From Halotia branconii CENA392 (lineage in GTDB: Bacteria > Cyanobacteriota > Cyanobacteriia > Cyanobacteriales > Nostocaceae), in NCBI RefSeq assembly GCF_029953635.1, contig NZ_CP124543.1:6728367-6792366 (forward strand): 64,000 bases of DNA. The letters are read 5' to 3'. Both the position numbers and the translations under genes were made by a program. A model generated the notes under the pieces. It was given only the letters and a program-made list of their open reading frames with translations. It had not been told where the DNA came from and ran no database searches. Below, piece after piece: positions 1 through 8,907 of this stretch. Position 1 is the first letter of the stretch, and the number at the start of each line of letters is the position of its first letter.

Positions 1-3000
1 CAGAAAGCGAAGACAGCAACGGCTTATGAAGCAGCGCTTCAGTATTTCAATACAGGGCTTAAACTCCTCAATCCAGAGAGTTGGCAGAGTGAGTACGATC
101 TCACCTTAGCGCTGTACTCCCAAGCAGCAGGAGCAGCATATCTTCACGGTCGCTTCAACGAGATGGAACAATTCGTTGAAGTGGTACTGACCCACGCGAA
201 GACAGTACTTGACAAAGTGCAGGTTTACAATAGCAGAATTCAGAGATATTTGTCACAGAGCAACCTGGAAGAAGCACTGAAAATTGGATTGGAAGTGTTA
301 AAGCTCCTGGAAGTAGATTTAATAGAAGATCCAAGTCAGGTAGATATTCAAAGAGAATTGAAGTCAACGGCTGCGCTTTTAGCTGGACGAGAAATCGAAG
401 ACTTAATTAATCTACCAGAGATGACTGCACCAGAACCGCTAGCAGCAATGTCAATCCTAGCGGATATGGGGGCTGCTGCATTTATCGTGTCACCAGCACT
501 GATGATACTGATTACTTGCAAAACGGTAAATTTATCAATCAACTACGGTAATGCTATCTGGTCACCACTGTATTATGCTACCTACGGGTTTGTTCTATGT
601 GGAGTTGTTCAAGACATTGAACTTGGTTATGAGTTTGGCAAATTGGCTCTGGGTTTGGCAGAACGATTGAATACCAAAAAAGGAAATGCTAAAGCATTAA
701 TGCTGTCGGGTCTCCTGGTCATGCATTGGAAGATACATCTCAAGAAAACAATACCAATGCTAGTTGAGGCTTATCAAAACGGAGTAGAAACTGGGGACTT
801 TGAATTCGCTGGCTATGGTGCATGTAGTGCATGTTATCACTCATTTTTCGTTGGTGAGGAACTCGCTCAGGTAGAACAAAAAACGGCAGTCTACAGCAAA
901 GCAATTGGTCAAATCAGACGAGAAATTCCCTCTAGTTGGGCTGCAATGTTGTGGCAGACAATTCTTAATCTATTAGGTAGGTCTCTTAATCCCAGTCGCC
1001 TAATTGGTAGTGCATACAATGAAGAAGAAGCACTACCACATATGATTGCCATTAAAGACAGAACTGGAGTTAACTACTTTTATTTATACAAAATTGTGTT
1101 GTGCTACCTATTTGGGGAGTATCACCAAGCTGCACAAAGTGCTGTTTCAGTCAAGCAATATGTAGAAGCACCAACGGCAGTAATGGTACCCCTATTCCGT
1201 TTTTACCATTCTCTGGTGCTTTTGAGCTTATTGGTTGAGGCTTCAAGCTCCCAAAAAGCAGCTTGGTTAAGTTGCGTTAGCACTAACCAAGAAAAGATGC
1301 AAAAATGGGCAGAACACGCCCCGATGAATTATTTGCACAAATACCATTTAGTTGAGGCAGAGAAAGCGCGAGTCTTAGGGCAATTTTTTGAGGCTGAAGA
1401 GTTTTATGAACGAGCGATCGCAGGTGCTGCTGAAAATGAGTTTATCCAGGAAGAAGCATTAGCCTATGAATTAGCGGCTAAACATTATTTAGCGCGAGGT
1501 CGGGAAAAAATTGCCCAAACTTACATGAAAGAGGCGCACTATTGCTATGATCGCTGGGGCGCAGCGGCAAAGGTCAGAGATTTAGAAACTCGCTATCCGC
1601 AGTTTTTCTCTCAATCATCCAGGGTAGCTCCCACGTCAATCCTCACCGCTTCTGAGACTATCTCTAATACTTCTGAGATCGCTTTCGATTTAGCGGCGGT
1701 GATGAGAGCCTCGCAAGCAATTTCTCGTGAAATTGAACTGGAGCAGTTGTTGCGATCGCTGATGCAGATTTTAATTGAGAATGCTGGCGCTCAAACCGGA
1801 TATTTAGTTCTGGAAAACTCAGGAGAATGGTTGATTGAAGCTGCTTGTGAACTTAATGAGGGTGAAAATGTTTGCAATACGCAAGTGCTGCAATCCATTC
1901 CCGTAGCCAATCAATTGCCTGAATCGATCGTTCAATATGTGATGCGGACTCAGGAATCTGTCACTTTAAACGATGCGACTCGTGAAGGTGCTTTTACCAG
2001 CGAACCGTATATTCAACGCAACCAGACTCAATCAATTCTCTGTTTGCCACTGCTCAATCAAGCTAAGCTAGTCGGCGTACTATATTTAGAAAACAAACTA
2101 TCGGCGGGAGCATTCACGCCGGAACGATCGCAAATGCTCCAACTCCTCTCAACCCAGGCAGCGATCGCGATCGAAAATGCCAGACTCTACGCCAAGCTGC
2201 GGGTTAACGAAAGCAAAATAACTCAATTTCTCGAAGCGATTCCAGTGGGAATTGCGATCGTGGATGCGGCAGGTCACCCTTACTATGCCAATCAATGTGG
2301 CAATCAGATCGTCGGCAAAGAAATTGATCGTTCCCTATCGCCAGAGCAAATTGTAGAAGCTTACCAGCTCTATATCGCAAGAACGGAGCAACCCTATCCC
2401 ACAGAGAGACTGCCAGTAGTTCGGGCGTTGAGGGGTGAACGCAGTTGGTACGATGATATGGAAATTCGCTCCTACAACACCACAACTCCAATTGAAGCAT
2501 GGGGAACACCCGTCTATGACGAACAAGGTAATGTTATTTATGCGATCGTCGCCTTTCAAGACATTACTAAGCGCAAACAAGCCGAGAAATTACTCGCTGA
2601 CTATAACCGGACTTTAGAGCAACAGGTCGCCCAACAAACCGCAGCGTTACGCAAAAGTGAAGCAAATTATCGCAACTTAGTACAAACAGCAAACTCTATC
2701 ATTATTCGCTTTGATACCCAAGGACGAATTCGATTCTTGAATGATTACGGGCTGAGATTTTTTGGCTATGAGGAACATCAGATTTTAGGGCGTACCCTGT
2801 TAGAAACGATCCGTCCAGAAAGTGAAACTTCTGGACGCAATCTCGAACAATTCATCCATGAATTATTTCACAATCCTGTATCTTACCTGCAAACCGAGAA
2901 GGAAAACCTGTGCCGAGATGGTAGACGAGTTTGGGTTGCTTGGTCAAATCGAGCAATTCTGAATGAACAGGGAGATTTAGTTGAAATTTTATCCGTTGGC

Positions 3001-4377
3001 AACGATATCACCCAGCGCAAACAAGCAGAAGAGGCATTACAGCGTAGTGAAGCCAAGTTCCGCAATATCTTTGAAAACTCCCAAGTCGGCATCTTCCGCA
3101 CACGCCTCTCGGATGGATTAATTCTCGATGCCAATCAACGCTTTGCGGATCTATTTGGCTATGATTCACCCCATGAGATGATTGGGAAGAAACAGACTAC
3201 AGATTGTTATGTAAATTCCAGCGATCGCCACAAAGCCGTTGAATTGCTGAAGTGGAATGATGAACTGCAAAACTTGGAAGTGCAGTTGCAAAAACGAGAT
3301 GGTACGCTGTTTTGGGTACTTTACTCCTCTCGTCTGAATGCAGCCGATGGATGCCTGGAAGGAGTGATTGCAGATATTAGCGATCGCAAATCGGTGGAAG
3401 CTGCCCTACAAGACTCAGAGACAAAACTACGCACTTTAATTACGGCACTTCCCGATCCGCTGTGTGTCATCACTGCTGAAGGGCAAGTGATCGAAACAGT
3501 CGGAGGGAGTCCGTCCTATAGAGAGTTGTATAGAGAGGAGCGTAGTGGCGAAACGCTGCATCAACTCTTTGCTAAAGAACAAGCCGACGAATTTCTCAAT
3601 TACATTCAGCAAGTGCTGAGAACCCAACAAGTCCTCACAGTTGAATACAGTCAGTGGGCGGCTGGACGAGAAATCTGGTTTTCGGCTCGCATTGCACCGA
3701 TTCGGCACGACCAGGTGATTTGGCTGGCGCGAGATATTACGGCTCTTAAGCAAGCAGAAGCCACTTCAATTCTAGAAGAACGCAACCGCATGGCACGGGA
3801 AATTCACGATACGTTAGCCCAGGCGTTTACAGGCATTCTCATCCAGGTAGGTGCAGCAACTCAAGTGCTAACAGATGAGCCAGAAGCCACCCAAGCGCAT
3901 TTAGATACGATTGAGGAATTAGCACGCACCGGACTAAGTGAGGCGCGGCGATCGGTCAGAGCACTCCGTCCCCAGTTGTTAGAGTCAGGCGATTTATCGA
4001 GTGCGCTTCAGCGTCTGGTAAACCAGATGAGAGCGGCGACCGATACTGCTCTGATTTATGAAGTTCAGGGGCTAGCCTATCCACTACCCGCCGAGGTTGA
4101 AAATAACTTACTGCGGATTGGACAGGAAGCCTTGACTAATGCAATTAAATATGCTCAAGCTGGTGAAATTCGCGTCGAGTTAGTATACGACAATGGACAG
4201 TGCATCTTACGAATTAAAGATGATGGACAGGGCTTTGGAGTGGGTAGTGTCCCATTGAGCAGTGGGTTTGGTTTATTAGGAATGAGCGAACGGGCGGAAC
4301 ACATGGGAGCGCAACTGCTGATCAAAAGCCAACCAAAGCAGGGAACAGAAATCGTTGTTATTGTCGATCGAAAGTGA
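1..4377 (+). CDS. Giant AAA/TPR-GAF-PAS sensor histidine kinase, 5' end outside window
   Basis: The frame is open from base 1, so the first in-frame ATG (163) is internal. The N-terminal part matches the TPR-like region after the AAA ATPase of the protein at 32503-38421, so an upstream kinase/ATPase part is likely. Domains in order: TPR-like helices to about nt 1600, GAF (about 1690-2190, LLSTQAAIAIENARLY), four PAS/PAC units (about 2210-3750, separated by ITKRKQAE-like linkers), HisKA_3 (His codon 3805-3807 in REIHDTLAQ), and HATPase_c to the end. The H-box is of the NarX/UhpB type, which fits the NarL regulator encoded directly after it with a 4-bp overlap. The signal sensed is unknown. Confidence 0.9.
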   Translation, partial: QKAKTATAYEAALQYFNTGLKLLNPESWQSEYDLTLALYSQAAGAAYLHGRFNEMEQFVEVVLTHAKTVLDKVQVYNSRIQRYLSQSNLEEALKIGLEVLKLLEVDLIEDPSQVDIQRELKSTAALLAGREIEDLINLPEMTAPEPLAAMSILADMGAAAFIVSPALMILITCKTVNLSINYGNAIWSPLYYATYGFVLCGVVQDIELGYEFGKLALGLAERLNTKKGNAKALMLSGLLVMHWKIHLKKTIPMLVEAYQNGVETGDFEFAGYGACSACYHSFFVGEELAQVEQKTAVYSKAIGQIRREIPSSWAAMLWQTILNLLGRSLNPSRLIGSAYNEEEALPHMIAIKDRTGVNYFYLYKIVLCYLFGEYHQAAQSAVSVKQYVEAPTAVMVPLFRFYHSLVLLSLLVEASSSQKAAWLSCVSTNQEKMQKWAEHAPMNYLHKYHLVEAEKARVLGQFFEAEEFYERAIAGAAENEFIQEEALAYELAAKHYLARGREKIAQTYMKEAHYCYDRWGAAAKVRDLETRYPQFFSQSSRVAPTSILTASETISNTSEIAFDLAAVMRASQAISREIELEQLLRSLMQILIENAGAQTGYLVLENSGEWLIEAACELNEGENVCNTQVLQSIPVANQLPESIVQYVMRTQESVTLNDATREGAFTSEPYIQRNQTQSILCLPLLNQAKLVGVLYLENKLSAGAFTPERSQMLQLLSTQAAIAIENARLYAKLRVNESKITQFLEAIPVGIAIVDAAGHPYYANQCGNQIVGKEIDRSLSPEQIVEAYQLYIARTEQPYPTERLPVVRALRGERSWYDDMEIRSYNTTTPIEAWGTPVYDEQGNVIYAIVAFQDITKRKQAEKLLADYNRTLEQQVAQQTAALRKSEANYRNLVQTANSIIIRFDTQGRIRFLNDYGLRFFGYEEHQILGRTLLETIRPESETSGRNLEQFIHELFHNPVSYLQTEKENLCRDGRRVWVAWSNRAILNEQGDLVEILSVGNDITQRKQAEEALQRSEAKFRNIFENSQVGIFRTRLSDGLILDANQRFADLFGYDSPHEMIGKKQTTDCYVNSSDRHKAVELLKWNDELQNLEVQLQKRDGTLFWVLYSSRLNAADGCLEGVIADISDRKSVEAALQDSETKLRTLITALPDPLCVITAEGQVIETVGGSPSYRELYREERSGETLHQLFAKEQADEFLNYIQQVLRTQQVLTVEYSQWAAGREIWFSARIAPIRHDQVIWLARDITALKQAEATSILEERNRMAREIHDTLAQAFTGILIQVGAATQVLTDEPEATQAHLDTIEELARTGLSEARRSVRALRPQLLESGDLSSALQRLVNQMRAATDTALIYEVQGLAYPLPAEVENNLLRIGQEALTNAIKYAQAGEIRVELVYDNGQCILRIKDDGQGFGVGSVPLSSGFGLLGMSERAEHMGAQLLIKSQPKQGTEIVVIVDRK

Positions 4378-5015
4378 GCATTATGATTAGCCAATCCGCT
4401 ACAATTCGTGTTCTGATCGTTGACGATCATTCTATTGTCAGGCAAGGGTTGGCAACGATTATTAATCGCGATCCAGAAATGACGGTGGTTGCTCAGGCAG
4501 AAAATGGGCAACAGGCGATCGCACACTTTCGCGAACACCAACCAGATGTAACCTTGATGGATTTGCGAATGCCGCAACTAGCGGGAGTTGAAGCCATTAG
4601 CGCGATTTGTGCTGAATTTAAACCTGCCCGAATTATCGTTCTCACCACCTATGATGGTGACGAAGACATCTATCGTGGCTTGCATTCAGGCGCTCAGGGT
4701 TATTTGCTCAAGGATGCGAAACCGAGTGAGCTTCTGAACGCGATTCGCACGGTTCACCACGGTCAGCAATACATTCCGCCAGACGTGGGCGCAAAACTAG
4801 TGCAGCGACTGAGCAACCCAGAACTGAGCGAACGAGAACTAGAGGTACTGGGTTTGATGGCACAGGGAATGAGCAACCCAGACATTGCGACTGCTTTAAC
4901 AATTGGTGAAAGTACGGTCAAATCTCATGTGAATCGCATTTTGAGTAAATTGGGAGTGAGCGATCGCACCCAGGCCGTGATTGTTGCCGTTAAACGCGGC
5001 ATCGTCAGTTTATAA
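4374..5015 (+). CDS. NarL/LuxR-type response regulator
   Basis: A receiver domain comes first, with the phospho-acceptor Asp in LMDLRMPQ (codon 4560-4562) and the Lys in GYLLKDA. A LuxR-type HTH follows (LSERELEVLGLMAQG to KSHVNRILSKLGV). The GTG start overlaps the stop of the kinase (GTGA), indicating translational coupling; an ATG three codons later (4383) is the alternative. The HisKA_3 kinase upstream is its probable partner. About 213 aa is the normal length. Target genes cannot be read from the sequence. Confidence 0.93.
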   Translation: MSIMISQSATIRVLIVDDHSIVRQGLATIINRDPEMTVVAQAENGQQAIAHFREHQPDVTLMDLRMPQLAGVEAISAICAEFKPARIIVLTTYDGDEDIYRGLHSGAQGYLLKDAKPSELLNAIRTVHHGQQYIPPDVGAKLVQRLSNPELSERELEVLGLMAQGMSNPDIATALTIGESTVKSHVNRILSKLGVSDRTQAVIVAVKRGIVSL

Positions 5016-5145
5016 GGGACTTCCAGAGAATAAATTATCCAATTTACTCAGATAATATTTGTTGTCTTCCCCCTGCTCCCTGCTCCCTGCTCCCTGCTCC
5101 CCTGCCTACCCCAGCGACGGGATATTTTTTAAGTTGGAAGTCCCT
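5015..5145. repeat. MITE-like inverted-repeat element with internal CCCTGCTC tandem repeat
   Basis: Perfect 11-bp terminal inverted repeats, AGGGACTTCCA (5015-5025) and TGGAAGTCCCT (5135-5145), bound an about 131-bp element. Its middle (about 5068-5105) is a tandem array of CCCTGCTC-like octamers. The left end overlaps the TAA stop of the response regulator. It has no coding capacity. It belongs to the kind of short non-autonomous element common in Nostocales; no transposase is recognised for it here. Confidence 0.6.
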
Positions 5146-5440
5146 AAGCAGGCTGTGAGCAGGTTGTACTCTGGTTGGAATTTGCAGTCCAACTAGAGTT
5201 AGAGCGCTCCGACCCCTGAGAGATGGACGGATTAATCGACTGCTGGGTTGGGCAAAAGTTTCAACTGGGAGTGGACGACAGATTAAAAATAGTTGCATAT
5301 ATTGAATTTAGGCAAACACAAACGGCAACTGAGTTGCAGGATTTAAGTTTGCTTTGTACAGGATCGTGGGAAGAGGCTGTAGAGCGTATTCTATTGCAGG
5401 CATCGCTTACAATCAGCATTTTTTCCTCGGAGGTGTTCGA
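5146..5440. other. Intergenic stretch without a supported gene
   Basis: The stretch can be read as a 73-codon frame (5223-5444) with no recognisable domain, and its end overlaps the next start. Nothing convincing is seen except the GGAGG Shine-Dalgarno at 5429-5433 that serves the gene at 5441. Confidence 0.5.
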
Positions 5441-5998
5441 GTGAGCCAAAACCAGGATCGCAGTTCATTACTCGTTCCAGCTTCAATACAGGATCGCATT
5501 CAAGGCGTGTTGAGTGCTGCCGTGGTGCTGGTCATGTATGGGGACTATCAATCTCAAGAGAGCGCGGACGTTTACAGACTGATTAAAGTCGTCAGACAAC
5601 AGCTCAGTGCTTCTTCTGGGGAAAACGATTTGTGCTTCGTCTTCCGCCATTTTCCGCAGACACAGATCCACCCTCATGCTCAACGAGCAGCCCAAGCGGC
5701 CCAGGCGGCTGCCGCTCAGGGGCAGTTTTGGCCGATGCATGATACTTTATTTGCTCATCAACAGGGGTTAGAGAATGGTTATCTTGTAGAGTATGCCAAT
5801 GATTTAAGACTTGATATTCCTCGGTTTCTCAAAGATTTGTCTAAACAAGTTCATGTCGCTCGTATCAATGAAGACATTGAGAGCGGATTACACAGTGGAG
5901 TAACGACTGCTCCAGCCCTGTTTATCAATAACATTCGGTATACCGGGCGCTGGAAAATGACACAACTGATGGCAGCCATTGCTGCTGCAAGTCATTAA
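5441..5998 (+). CDS. DsbA-like thioredoxin-fold protein lacking the CxxC motif
   Basis: The GTG start at 5441 follows a strong GGAGG (5429-5433); upstream in-frame starts lack one. About 185 aa. The fold pattern is that of the DsbA/disulfide-reductase family: VVLVMYGDY, CFVFRHFPQT, HPHAQRAAQAAQAA, GQFWPMHD, and TTAPALFINNIRYTG with the cis-Pro region. Where members normally have a CPYC-type active site after the YGDY strand, this protein reads YGDYQSQESA, with no cysteine at all. It is therefore probably not a thiol oxidoreductase. It may bind a partner, or be a degenerate paralogue. Confidence 0.75.
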   Translation: MSQNQDRSSLLVPASIQDRIQGVLSAAVVLVMYGDYQSQESADVYRLIKVVRQQLSASSGENDLCFVFRHFPQTQIHPHAQRAAQAAQAAAAQGQFWPMHDTLFAHQQGLENGYLVEYANDLRLDIPRFLKDLSKQVHVARINEDIESGLHSGVTTAPALFINNIRYTGRWKMTQLMAAIAAASH

Positions 5999-6014
5999 GT
6001 ACTTGGGTAGTCAA

Positions 6015-6226
6015 CCAATTTTGGATTTTGGATTTGCGATTTTGGATTGACCTCTCCCTTTAAGAAAGAGGCTTGAAGCAACGATTTTTTGTTTTTCTTG
6101 AAAAGTTCTGCGCCGGGAAACCCGGACGCACAGACTTTTCGCTTTATCTCCTTAAACCCAGAGCTTGAAACCAAATATTTTAGATTACAGAAAATCATTT
6201 AATCCAAAATCCAAAATCTAAAATTG
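6015..6226. repeat. Inverted ATTTTGGATTTTGGATT repeats
   Basis: Tandem units of ATTTTGGATT (6017-6048) and their reverse complement (6200-6226) face each other across about 150 bp that includes a second small hairpin (GCGCCGGGAAACCCGG, about 6110). It lies between the DsbA-like gene and an AraC fragment. It is a non-coding dispersed repeat, possibly able to fold as a stem in a transcript. Confidence 0.5.
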
Positions 6227-6279
6227 CTTCGGTCAAGTCAGAACCCATGCAGTGAAATAAAATTGCCAATTTTTGAATT

Positions 6280-6621
6280 ATGCTAACCGTCACATTCAAG
6301 CACAGAAGCTTAACTCACATTCAATTGCAGCAAGTACTCGATTACATCAATACTCACCTCGATCGAGATTTGTCACTGGCTGAAATTGCAGAGGTTATTA
6401 ACATTAGCCCGACCTACTTTGCCAGTTTGTTCAAACAGGCTACAAAGATCCCACCCCACCAGTATGTGATTCAGCAGCGAGTGGAACGAGCAAAGTCGAT
6501 GTTGTCGAAAACGGATTTAGCGATCGCAGACATTGCTTTACAAGTCGGCTTCTCTAGTCAAAGCCATCTGACCCAGCAGTTTAAGCGCCTCACTGGAATG
6601 ACACCAAAACAAGTTCGCTAA
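6280..6621 (+). CDS. AraC-family DNA-binding domain only (N-terminally truncated regulator)
   Basis: 113 aa covering just the two AraC helix-turn-helix motifs: LSLAEIAEVINISPTYFASL and IADIALQVGFSSQSHLTQQF, ending TGMTPKQVR. The full-length relative at 10014 has about 185 further N-terminal residues (sensor domain), which are absent here; similarity starts near residue 7. It is the only AraC copy in the window with an uninterrupted double HTH. It could act as a ligand-independent DNA binder, or be a relic. No clear Shine-Dalgarno precedes the ATG. Operator-like half-site TAAGAATCTGA follows 5 bp after the stop. Confidence 0.75.
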   Translation: MLTVTFKHRSLTHIQLQQVLDYINTHLDRDLSLAEIAEVINISPTYFASLFKQATKIPPHQYVIQQRVERAKSMLSKTDLAIADIALQVGFSSQSHLTQQFKRLTGMTPKQVR

Positions 6622-6626
6622 CACTA

Positions 6627-6675
6627 TAAGAATCTGAAAGAAGCCAAGCATTCAAACCTGATACACTTTTACTAG
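6627..6675 (+). promoter_or_regulatory. AraC-type operator/promoter block, copy 1 (single half-site)
   Basis: TAAGAATCTGA (6627-6637) is followed by the conserved downstream block AAGCATTCAAAC...TACACTTT seen in the other copies. The upstream half-site is missing, because the araC stop lies where it would be. It is 30-80 bp upstream of the GH3-type gene. Assignment rests on repetition at six places, not on a known consensus. Confidence 0.5.
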
Positions 6676-6705
6676 CTCTTAATCAAATTAATATTTAAGT
6701 AATTT

Positions 6706-8472
6706 ATGAAACACTCAATATTAAACTCCAATATTTTACAACAGGCTCGTCAAAAAATCCAAAAAATCCAAAATATCTCTTTTCTCTATTTATCACAAAT
6801 GTCAGCAAAGATGAGCTTAAAAAGTTTACAGAAAGATACTATTAATGCTGAAAAAGTACAAACAAAGCTCCTGAAAGATATCTTACAACTACAAAAAGAT
6901 ACGGAATACGGCAATAAGTATAACTTTGTTAAAATAAATTCTGTTGAAAAGTTTCAGGAGCTACATCCTCTGACTAGTTACGAAGATTACTATAATTTAA
7001 TTGAAGATATTGCGAATACTGGAAACTATTCTCGACTCCTAGCAGAGCCAATCTTGTTTTTTCAAGAAACATCAGGCACAACAGGAAAAGCAAAACTTAT
7101 CCCAAGAACGCAACGTTTATCTTTAACTTTCCAAAAATCATTTCAGTCTGTAAATGCAATCATCACAAATTATTATTGTCAAACAAAGTCAATATCGATA
7201 GAAAATAATCGTGGTTTAGCTTTGGCTAGCACACAACCACTAAAAACAACTCCTTCCGGTATTCCCAGAGGAACGGGAACTAGTGGTGGAATTAGGCAAT
7301 CTAAGTTATTTCAAAAAGTAGTAGATCTGAATTTTTCTAGTCCAGCTACTGTCTTTTTTATTCCTAATTATAAAACAGCTTATTATTGTCATCTACTTTT
7401 TGCATTATTAGAGCCAAACTTAACTTACATTACAGCTAATTTTGCTTCAAATGTACTAGAATCATTGCAAATATTAGAACGAGAATGGACACAAATAGTA
7501 GATGATATTTCTGCTGGTAAAATTAATTCCGAGTTAGAGATTGATTCAGTAATAAGAGAGGAATTAGAAAGTGGGTTGAAGCCTAGTCCAGAAAAAAGTC
7601 AGAAGTTAAAAGCTGAATTTGAAAAAGGATTCGAGGGAATTATCAACAGAATCTGGACACATTTATCTTATATTCAATGTGTTACAACTGGCTCGATGGA
7701 GCTTTACAAAGAAAAGTTAAAGTTCTACGCAGGTAGTATTCCAATTTACTCTGGCGGATATGGCGCTTCTGAAGCCTGGATTGGATGTAATCTAGAACCA
7801 CATAGAGATGCGACTGCTTATGTAGTTAACCCTAACTCAGCATTTTTTGAGTTTATTCCTTCAGCAGAAATTGAACTTGCTCAACCTCAGACAATTCGTT
7901 TAACCTCTTTAGAGATAAATGAAAGTTATGAAGTAGTTGTCACAACAGTAGCTGGGCTTTACAGATACAGAATGGGCGATATTGTCAAATGTGTTGGTTA
8001 TTATAACCGCAGTCCTATCTTAGAATTTTCTCATCGACAAGGTTCTTTGCTAAATATTAGCGGAGAAAAAGTTTCGGAAACTGAAATTTTAGAAGCTATT
8101 ACTCAGTCCATCAAAATTTGGGGAGGAGATCGCAAATTGGTGGATTATACGACAAATATCAATCTCTCATTTTATCCCTTAAGATACTCTATTTATCTAG
8201 AGGTTTCCCCAACATTTGAAACTCTCCCTGATTTAATCGGTTTTCAAAACAAATTCGAGGAGGTTCTTTATGATTTAAATGTACTGTATTTAAATTCAAG
8301 ACAAGCCGATAGTATTGCTATTCCAGAAATCAAGTTAGTCAAAACAGACACTTTTATAAAGTTAAAAAGCAAAATTATTTCTCAGGGGGGTTCAGAAACA
8401 CAGTTCAAGATGCCGCGCTTATTAAAAAATTTAGAATTAGTCAGTTTTCTCGACAGTAATTGTCTTGAATAA
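6706..8472 (+). CDS. GH3-family acyl-adenylating enzyme (auxin-responsive GH3 homologue)
   Basis: 588 aa. GH3 proteins belong to the adenylate-forming ANL superfamily and in plants conjugate acyl acids to amino acids. Visible motifs: the P-loop-like ETSGTTGKAKLIP (about residues 123-135), GSIPIYSGGYGASEAWIG (about 346-363), and RYRMGDIVKCVGYYN before the C-terminal cap. The N-terminal helix (LYLSQMSAKMSLKSLQKDT) is also family-like. The gene is AT-richer than its neighbours. It lies alone behind operator copy 1. Acid and amine substrates cannot be told from sequence; bacterial GH3 proteins often sit in natural-product or virulence loci. Confidence 0.85.
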   Translation: MKHSILNSNILQQARQKIQKIQNISFLYLSQMSAKMSLKSLQKDTINAEKVQTKLLKDILQLQKDTEYGNKYNFVKINSVEKFQELHPLTSYEDYYNLIEDIANTGNYSRLLAEPILFFQETSGTTGKAKLIPRTQRLSLTFQKSFQSVNAIITNYYCQTKSISIENNRGLALASTQPLKTTPSGIPRGTGTSGGIRQSKLFQKVVDLNFSSPATVFFIPNYKTAYYCHLLFALLEPNLTYITANFASNVLESLQILEREWTQIVDDISAGKINSELEIDSVIREELESGLKPSPEKSQKLKAEFEKGFEGIINRIWTHLSYIQCVTTGSMELYKEKLKFYAGSIPIYSGGYGASEAWIGCNLEPHRDATAYVVNPNSAFFEFIPSAEIELAQPQTIRLTSLEINESYEVVVTTVAGLYRYRMGDIVKCVGYYNRSPILEFSHRQGSLLNISGEKVSETEILEAITQSIKIWGGDRKLVDYTTNINLSFYPLRYSIYLEVSPTFETLPDLIGFQNKFEEVLYDLNVLYLNSRQADSIAIPEIKLVKTDTFIKLKSKIISQGGSETQFKMPRLLKNLELVSFLDSNCLE

Positions 8473-8907
8473 AGACTATGCTTGGATGCCAGTGAATGGA
8501 CTGGAATGGGATCTTGCTTCAACAGCATCAATGCGTTTAAACTTAAAAGGCAATAGGGAAATCCCCATAATTAAAATCAAAGAATTTAAATAAGGACACA
8601 TTATTTCTCGTGCTTCGCCAGAGCGAAATAAATCTTTTTCTTTTGCATAAATAAAGTTAGGGGCTTCTAACCCAAGAATTGGGCAGGATTTCATGACTAT
8701 TGCCTGTTGCCTATTCCCTGCTTGAAGTTTAAGCGCCTCAATAGAATGACACCAAAGCAGATTCACTAACTCCACAAGAATCTAACAAATCGTTGTAAGA
8801 ATCTGAAATAAATCAAGTATTCAAACTTTATACACTTTGAGTAGATGAAATTAGAGGCATTTAATTAGCCTCGATTCAGCTTTAATTACCACTGAAAGGG
8901 TTCTAAT
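8473..8907. other. Intergenic region with AraC 3'-end relic
   Basis: No gene is supported. Bases 8725-8770 (GTTTAAGCGCCTCA, then AATGACACCAAAGCAG) match the 3' end of the AraC genes at 6280 and 10014, so a regulator gene once ended here. The rest of that gene is gone. The remaining sequence (8480-8720) shows no recognisable coding or RNA feature. Operator copy 2 follows. Confidence 0.6.
8775..8850 (+). promoter_or_regulatory. AraC-type operator/promoter block, copy 2
   Basis: Half-sites CAAGAATCTAA (8775-8785) and TAAGAATCTGA (8796-8806) are 21 bp apart in direct orientation. They are followed by the conserved CAAGTATTCAAAC and TACACTTT, then GTAGAT. It lies about 60-130 bp upstream of the MBL-fold gene. 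Confidence 0.6.

Noticed and set aside
2204..3753. Several minus-strand frames of 80-105 codons inside the first kinase gene
   Set aside because: They are antisense shadows of a clearly coding PAS/GAF region.
5068..5105. CCCTGCTC array considered as a CRISPR
   Set aside because: Units are 8 bp without spacers and no cas genes are present; it is a short tandem repeat.
5223..5444. 73-codon open frame before the DsbA-like gene
   Set aside because: No Shine-Dalgarno, no recognisable motif, and it overlaps a well-supported GTG start in another frame.
8476..8775. 99-codon minus-strand frame after the GH3 gene
   Set aside because: It covers the AraC 3' relic read backwards and shows no protein-like features.
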